From Pseudomonas paraeruginosa PA7 (lineage in GTDB: Bacteria; Pseudomonadota; Gammaproteobacteria; Pseudomonadales; Pseudomonadaceae), in assembly GCF_000017205.1 (NCBI RefSeq), contig NC_009656.1, positions 6,130,501 through 6,194,500 of the forward strand: a DNA stretch of 64,000 bases, given 5' to 3'. The position numbers and the translations under genes are program-made. Below, in pieces: positions 59,472 through 64,000 of this stretch. The notes beneath the pieces are model-generated. The model saw nothing but the letters and a program-made list of their open reading frames with translations. It was not told where the DNA came from and did no database searches. Every line of letters starts with the position of its first letter. The stretch's first letter is position 1.

Positions 59472-59938
59472 TTCGCGCGTAGGCCGGCTTCCCGCTGCAG
59501 GCGGGTGAGTAGGCGATCGAGGGCGTTGGCGAAGGCCTGGCGGTCGCGATCGCCATAGGGCGCCTGGCCACCGCCCATCTGCCCGAGGTCGCGCAGGTCG
59601 GCCATCAGGTTGCGCATGGCCAGCTTGTCGCCCATGTTCCGCGCATCGAACTCGCGACCACGCGGGTCGAGGGCGGCGACCTGCTTCTTGATCAGCCGGT
59701 CGGCCAGCGGCACGTCGCTGCAGATCACCAGGTCGCCGGGCTCGGCCTGCTCCACCAGGTAATCGTCGGCCGCGTCCATGCCGCTCTCCACCACCACCAG
59801 GCGCACGCAGGCGAACGGTGGCTTGACCTGCGGCTGGCCGGCGACCATCCAGACTTCCAGCTTGCGCTTGAGGGCGAACTTGCAGACCAGTTCCTTGGCC
59901 GCCTTGGGGCAGGCATCGGCATCGATCCAGATACGCAT
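59456..59938 (-). CDS. UPF0178 (YaiI/YqxD, DUF188) family protein
   Basis: A 160-residue NYN/PIN-like protein opening with RIWIDADACPKAAKELVCKFA, the DUF188 signature of acidic residues, and with DLVICSDVPLADRLIKKQVAALDPRG in the second half. The fold suggests a metal-dependent nuclease but no activity is established. It is convergent with the thioesterase gene, overlapping by 16 bases. A gap of 66 bases separates it from the iron permease gene. Confidence 0.9.
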   Translation of the reverse strand: MRIWIDADACPKAAKELVCKFALKRKLEVWMVAGQPQVKPPFACVRLVVVESGMDAADDYLVEQAEPGDLVICSDVPLADRLIKKQVAALDPRGREFDARNMGDKLAMRNLMADLRDLGQMGGGQAPYGDRDRQAFANALDRLLTRLQREAGLRANQPHK

Positions 59939-60004
59939 GAACGAACTTCCGTGGAAATGACGACGGCCAGTATCGCACCGGCCGTCGTCGTTGCGTGAAC
60001 CGCC

Positions 60005-61906
60005 TCAGCCAGAGGCGTTGGCCGCCGCGCGGCGGCGCTCGGTGATCCGGCTGCGCCCGTAGAGCACGGCGATGGCCAGCAGCGCCAGGCCCTGGGCCGC
60101 CAGCGAATAGGCGTCGGCCTTGATCCCCAGCCAGTCGAAGTCGAAGAACGGCACGGGCCGCGTGCCGATCACCCCGGCTTCCTGCAAGGCGATCACGCCA
60201 TGTCCGGCGAACACCACCGAGAGGGCGCAGAGCAACGCCGCGTTGATGGTGAAGAACAACCCCAGCGGCAGCTTCGCCGAGCCGCGCAGGATCACCCAGG
60301 CCAGGCCGACCAGCAGCACCACGGCGGTCGCCGCGCCAGCGATCACGGCGTCGTGCCCGGCCGGACCGGCCTGCAGCCAGAGGGTCTCGTAGAACAGGAT
60401 GACCTCGAACAGCTCGCGGTAGACCGAGAAGAACGCCAGCACCGCGAAACCGAAGCGGCCGCCGCCGCCCACCAGGCTGCTGCGGATATAGTCCTGCCAG
60501 GCCGCCGCGTGCCGGCGGTCGTGCATCCAGACGCCGAGCCAGAGCACCATCACGCAGGCGAACAGCGAGGTGAAGCCCTCCATCAGCTCGCGCTGGGCGC
60601 CGCCGATGTTGATCACATAGGCGGCCAGCGCCCAGGTGGCGAAGCCGGCGACGAAGGCCAGGCCCCAGCCCACGTGCACACCGCGCACGGCGCTTTCCTG
60701 CCCGGTGTTGCGCAGGAAGGCGAGGATCGCGGCGAGCACCAGGATGGCCTCCACTCCTTCGCGCAACAGGATCAGCAGGGCGGAAAGGAAACTGATGGAG
60801 AAGCTCAGCGAGTCGCCGCCGAGTTGCTTGGCGGCCTCCGCCAGCTTGCCCTTGGCCAGCTCCAGCTGCTGCGCGACCCGGGCCTCCGGCAGGCCGTCGC
60901 GCAGCGCCTGGCGGTAGGCCATGAGTTGCTTCTCGGTGGAGCGACGCAGGTCGGCGTCGACGTTGTCCAGCGAACTTTCCACCAGCTCGAAGCCTTCCAG
61001 ATAGGCCGCCACCGACAGGTCGTAGGCCTGGTCGCGGTCGCCTTCGCGATACACCGCGAAGCTCTTGTCCAGGGTCGCTGCGGTGTAGTCGATCAACTGT
61101 CCCGGACCACGCTGCTCCAGCGGCGGATGGGCACGCAGGGCGCGGAAGCTTTCGCCGGCGGCCTCGCCATCGTGCTCGGCGATCTCGGCCGGGGTCTGCG
61201 TGGCCAGGGTCGCCAGCGGGTAGGCATGGGCCTTGTCCGGCTGCGCGCTGCCGACGCTCAGCCCGGCCACGTAGCTGGCCAGGTCCCAGCGCTGGCGTTC
61301 GTCGAGCTGATCGGCGAAGGCCGGCATGTCGGTACCGGCCACACCCAGGCCGATGACGTTGCGCAGGTCGTAGAGGCTCAGGTGGTCGAGGCGGCTGCGC
61401 TCGGTAAGGTTCGCCGGCGGCGGCTCCAGGCCGATCCCGGCCGGGCCGTCGCCCTTGCCCGCGTCGCCATGGCAGATCGCGCACTGCTGGGCATAGATCG
61501 GCGCCGCGCGGCTCGGGTCGGGGGTGATCGCGGGAGTCTGCACCACCTGGTAGATGTCCGCCACGCGGGCTTCCAGGTTGCGCGCCTGGAGGGCCACGTC
61601 CTTGCCCGGCAGGCGCTGCTCGATGGCCTGGCGCAGGCTGGCGACGCCTTTCTCCAGGTCGGCGCGTTCGGGGCGCATCGGCAGGGTCAGGACCAGTGCC
61701 TGCAGGTTGCCGACGAACTCCACCTGTTCCTGGTACTCGCTGGGGTCGACGATCTTGCCGTCGCTCACCGTCGGCGGGTAGTCGGCCGCCAGGTAGCTCA
61801 ACAGATGCAAGGCTTGGGAGGGATCGACGGCCGTGTCGGCAAAGGCTCCAAGGCTGAACACGCCGACCAGCGGCAGCAGCCAAAACAGGATTTTCGGAGG
61901 ATGCAT
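60005..61906 (-). CDS. Cytochrome c-FTR1 iron permease fusion
   Basis: A 633-residue fusion. After a signal-like start (MHPPKILFWLLPLVGVFSLG) comes a periplasmic part with a c-type heme site CAICH at about 140-144 and distal Met candidate (GTDMPAFAD). It is followed by about seven helices with both FTR1 iron motifs: LLREGVEAILVLAAIL near 383 and VYRELFEVILFYETL further on. It should oxidise Fe(II) or accept electrons and pass iron through the membrane. The start is a guess between 61906 and an upstream ATG; no clear ribosome-binding site. A weak Fur-like stretch (61921-61939, 11 of 19) lies upstream. Confidence 0.87.
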   Translation of the reverse strand: MHPPKILFWLLPLVGVFSLGAFADTAVDPSQALHLLSYLAADYPPTVSDGKIVDPSEYQEQVEFVGNLQALVLTLPMRPERADLEKGVASLRQAIEQRLPGKDVALQARNLEARVADIYQVVQTPAITPDPSRAAPIYAQQCAICHGDAGKGDGPAGIGLEPPPANLTERSRLDHLSLYDLRNVIGLGVAGTDMPAFADQLDERQRWDLASYVAGLSVGSAQPDKAHAYPLATLATQTPAEIAEHDGEAAGESFRALRAHPPLEQRGPGQLIDYTAATLDKSFAVYREGDRDQAYDLSVAAYLEGFELVESSLDNVDADLRRSTEKQLMAYRQALRDGLPEARVAQQLELAKGKLAEAAKQLGGDSLSFSISFLSALLILLREGVEAILVLAAILAFLRNTGQESAVRGVHVGWGLAFVAGFATWALAAYVINIGGAQRELMEGFTSLFACVMVLWLGVWMHDRRHAAAWQDYIRSSLVGGGGRFGFAVLAFFSVYRELFEVILFYETLWLQAGPAGHDAVIAGAATAVVLLVGLAWVILRGSAKLPLGLFFTINAALLCALSVVFAGHGVIALQEAGVIGTRPVPFFDFDWLGIKADAYSLAAQGLALLAIAVLYGRSRITERRRAAANASG

Positions 61907-62012
61907 GGCGAAGACGAAGTGAGAATGGAAGAGATTAAATTGTCCCTTCGCCTTCCCGCCCATGCAAGAAATACTCTGTAACAATCACGCTCGCGCAGCC
62001 ACGCCAGGCAGC

Positions 62013-62642
62013 TCAGAGCGGCGCGCGACGCACCGTCGCCAGCAAACCCGCGGCGCCGACGAACAGGCTGGCGAAGGTGCGATTCACCAGCTTCTGCTGG
62101 CGCGGCGAACGCAGCACGCGCAGGACCCGCGCGGCCAGGCCGGTATAGCCGGCCATGACGATCAGGTCGACGACGATCATGGTGCCGCCCATGATCAGGT
62201 ACTGCGGCAGCAACGGCTGGTGCGGATCGATGAACTGCGGCAGCACGGCGAGCATGAAGATCACCGCCTTGGGGTTGCTGGCATTGACCAGGAAGCCGCG
62301 CAACACCAGGGTCAGCGGACGCCCCAGGGGCCGCTCGCCATCGGTGCTCAGGGCCTGCGGCGGCGCCTGCCACTGGCGCACCGCCAGGTATACCAGGTAG
62401 GCCACGCCGAACCACTTGATCAGGCTGAAGGCCAGCGCCGAGGTGGCCAGCAGCGCGCCGACGCCGGCGGCGACGATGGCGATCTGCAGGGCCAGGCCGA
62501 CCTGCAGGCCCAGCGCGTTCCAATAGCCCCTGGCGAATCCGTATTGCAGGCCGCAGGACATCGAGGCGATGGCCCCGGCGCCGGGTGAAAGGCTGATCGC
62601 CCAGCAGGCAAGGAAAAAGGCGAACCAGGTACTGACGAGCAT
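62013..62642 (-). CDS. LysE/RhtB-family amino acid exporter
   Basis: A 209-residue exporter with about six helices. RhtB marks: FAFFLACWAISLSPGAGAIASMSCGLQYG at the N-terminus, KWFGVAYLVYLAVRQW and GFLVNASNPKAVIFMLAVLPQF. It probably exports homoserine, threonine or a related compound. GAGG precedes the ATG ending at 62642; the frame extends 25 codons further without a membrane-protein start. It is preceded on its strand by the terC terminator, so it is transcribed alone. Confidence 0.9.
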   Translation of the reverse strand: MLVSTWFAFFLACWAISLSPGAGAIASMSCGLQYGFARGYWNALGLQVGLALQIAIVAAGVGALLATSALAFSLIKWFGVAYLVYLAVRQWQAPPQALSTDGERPLGRPLTLVLRGFLVNASNPKAVIFMLAVLPQFIDPHQPLLPQYLIMGGTMIVVDLIVMAGYTGLAARVLRVLRSPRQQKLVNRTFASLFVGAAGLLATVRRAPL

Positions 62643-62773
62643 TGCACACCTCGGAAAGCGAACGCGGCTGACGGCGGAGACGAAAAGCCAGTGTGCACCA
62701 AGGCGGGGCGGGCGCACAGGCTTTCCGACAACGCGCCGCGTCCCGGCTTTGCGGATGCGTTCGAACGGACAGG

Positions 62774-62801
62774 AAAAAGCCCGGCAGTTGCCGGGCTTTT
62801 C
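62774..62801 (-). terminator. Intrinsic terminator after the TerC gene (bidirectional)
   Basis: AAAAGCCCGGC-AGTT-GCCGGGCTTTT, an 11-bp perfect stem with A/T runs on both sides, works in either direction. A second nested GC stem (about 62815-62850) lies between it and the TerC-family stop. Confidence 0.85.
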
Positions 62802-62852
62802 CGCAGGTGCTCACTCGACCGGTGGGGCAGGAACCCCACCCTCCGGTCGAAT

Positions 62853-63611
62853 TCAGTCCGGCGAGCCCTTGCGCAGCTTCACCGGCTCCTCGCCGCGCTT
62901 GCGCGCGAGGGCGCCGCGCAAGCGGATGTTCAGCGCCTCCACGGCCAGGGAGAAGGCCATGGCGAAGTAGACGTAGCCTTTTGGCACGTGCACCTCGAAG
63001 GACTCCGCCACCAGCACCGTGCCGACCACGATGAGGAACGACAGGGCGAGCATCTTCAGCGACGGGTGCTTCTCGATGAAGTCGCTGATGGTGCCGGCCG
63101 CCAGCATCATCACGCCGACCGAGATGACGATCGCCGCGACCATCACCGGTACGTTCTGTACCAGGCCGACGGCGGTGATCACCGAGTCCAGGGAGAAGAT
63201 GATGTCGATGATCGCGATCTGGATGATGATGCCCATGAAGCCATGGGCCTTGCCGCCGCTCTTCTGCTCCTCTTCCGCACCTTCGAGGCTGTGGTAGATC
63301 TCCATGGTGCTCTTGAACAGCAGGAACAGGCCGCCGAAGAACAGGATCAGGTCGCGTCCGGAGATACCCTGGCCGAACAGGTGGAACAGGTCGGTGGTCA
63401 GGCGCATCACCCAGGTGATCGAGAGCAGCAGCAGGATCCGCGTGCCCATCGCCAGGGCCAGGCCGAAGAAGCGCGCCTTCGGTTGCTGGGCCGGCGGCAG
63501 GCGTCCGACAAGGATCGAGATGAAGATGATGTTGTCGATGCCGAGGACGATTTCCAGAGCGGTCAGGGTCAGGAACGCGACCCAGATTTCAGGATTGGCA
63601 AGCCATTCCAT
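62853..63611 (-). CDS. TerC-family membrane protein
   Basis: A 252-residue protein with about seven helices and the TerC hallmarks ALEIVLGIDNIIFISILVG and IAIIDIIFSLDSVITAVGL, each with a conserved Asp inside the membrane. TerC/Alx proteins have been tied to tellurite resistance and more recently to manganese export coupled to exoprotein metalation. No other ter genes are nearby. It follows the MscS-type gene by 6 bases on the same strand and ends at a double hairpin. Confidence 0.9.
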   Translation of the reverse strand: MEWLANPEIWVAFLTLTALEIVLGIDNIIFISILVGRLPPAQQPKARFFGLALAMGTRILLLLSITWVMRLTTDLFHLFGQGISGRDLILFFGGLFLLFKSTMEIYHSLEGAEEEQKSGGKAHGFMGIIIQIAIIDIIFSLDSVITAVGLVQNVPVMVAAIVISVGVMMLAAGTISDFIEKHPSLKMLALSFLIVVGTVLVAESFEVHVPKGYVYFAMAFSLAVEALNIRLRGALARKRGEEPVKLRKGSPD

Positions 63612-63617
63612 AGATGT

Positions 63618-64000
63618 TTATTTCCCGTTTCTTGTTGAAGTTGAAAAACCTGGCCCACGCCAGCGACGCACGGCTTTCTGGAAGAACAGGCTGTTGGGGA
63701 CCTGCAGCAGCGGGCCCGGCGAGCCATCCTCGAGGGTTTCTTCCAGTGTCGTATACAACAGATTGATGGCGACCACGCGTCCGCTGACGCCCGGCTTGTC
63801 GGCGCTGTCGATCAGCTCCACGCGATCGCCGATGCGGAACGGCCCGACGGTGAAGATCAGCAGCGCGCAGAACAGGTTGGAGAGCACGCTCCAGATGGCG
63901 AAGAACGCCACCGCGGCCACCGCGGCGAAACCGGTCAGCGCGGTCCACAGCACTTCGGCGGACACGCCCAGGCGCTCCAGTACCATGATCAGCGCACTGA
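63618..64000 (-). CDS. MscS-family mechanosensitive channel, C-terminal part (cut by window edge)
   Basis: The reading frame is open to the window edge and encodes the pore helix and beta domain of a small MscS-type channel. A Gly/Ala-rich pore helix (ALTGFAAVAAVAFFAIWSVL) is followed by FRIGDRVELIDSADKPGVSGRVVAI and LLQVPNSLFFQKAV, the MscS beta domain. The tail is short and lacks a long C-terminal cage, so this is a compact member. The start lies outside the window; an internal ATG at 63984-63986 is not the true start. It is co-transcribed with the TerC gene. Confidence 0.85.
   Translation of the reverse strand, partial: SALIMVLERLGVSAEVLWTALTGFAAVAAVAFFAIWSVLSNLFCALLIFTVGPFRIGDRVELIDSADKPGVSGRVVAINLLYTTLEETLEDGSPGPLLQVPNSLFFQKAVRRWRGPGFSTSTRNGK

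Overview
The window is a GC-rich (roughly two-thirds G+C), densely packed piece of a gammaproteobacterial chromosome. Gene content, order and protein lengths fit Pseudomonas aeruginosa closely, matching as far as I remember the PAO1 stretch around PA5193-PA5251. Diagnostic matches include a 307-residue LD-carboxypeptidase with its Ser115/Glu217/His285 triad in register, a 337-residue HemB with Lys205/Lys260 in register, a 104-residue ZapA followed by 6S RNA and fau, and the AmgRS two-component pair. No tRNA or rRNA gene, insertion sequence, prophage or CRISPR array was seen. The region reads as core chromosome with one visibly eroded spot.

Layout. 1-6900: stress and translation genes (hslO end, PAP2 phosphatase, hslR), the rimB-rimK S6-modification genes, the murein recycling peptidase ldcA, and amgR-amgS. 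7000-13000: tex with a hotdog thioesterase, then gshA and argA. 13200-17200: a MarC-type membrane protein, argE, and a Pit phosphate transporter with its DUF47 partner. 17285-21600: a CYTH-CHAD protein, an orphan GspE-like ATPase, an NfeD-like protein preceded by what may be a slipin remnant, and a small secreted protein. 21620-26190: glycine cleavage genes gcvT-gcvH-gcvP, with a terminator and probably a separate promoter before gcvP. 26331-30340: a Fe(III) ABC permease and binding protein without an ATPase, an MFS transporter remnant, and an iron-redox-like protein of unknown role. 30366-36910: the conserved cluster visC/ubiI-like, DUF4442, ubiH, pepP, UPF0149, then TIGR02449-zapA-6S RNA-fau, and a 43-residue membrane protein. 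37095-45864: an EVE-domain protein, an HlyD/double-ABC/permease export operon, an exported FliL-like protein, a quinone oxidoreductase and glpT. 45900-57233: a reductase with ubiD, an O-acyltransferase, rho, trxA, ppx, ppk and hemB. 57477-64000: DedA, ElbB, a thioesterase, a UPF0178 protein, a cytochrome c-FTR1 iron permease, a LysE exporter, TerC and an MscS-type channel cut by the window edge.

Several themes recur: ubiquinone synthesis (two flavin hydroxylases, ubiD and a reductase), phosphate and polyphosphate metabolism (Pit/DUF47, CYTH-CHAD, ppx, ppk), iron handling (FbpA/FbpB-like genes, FTR1 fusion), redox protection (gshA, trxA, hslO) and envelope stress (amgRS). The points most worth following up are the MFS remnant beside an uncharacterised iron-redox-like gene, the possible slipin deletion scar before NfeD, the 43-residue membrane protein, a well-signalled short frame between rimB and rimK, the gcvH-gcvP control region, and an acyltransferase start lying directly behind the rho terminator.
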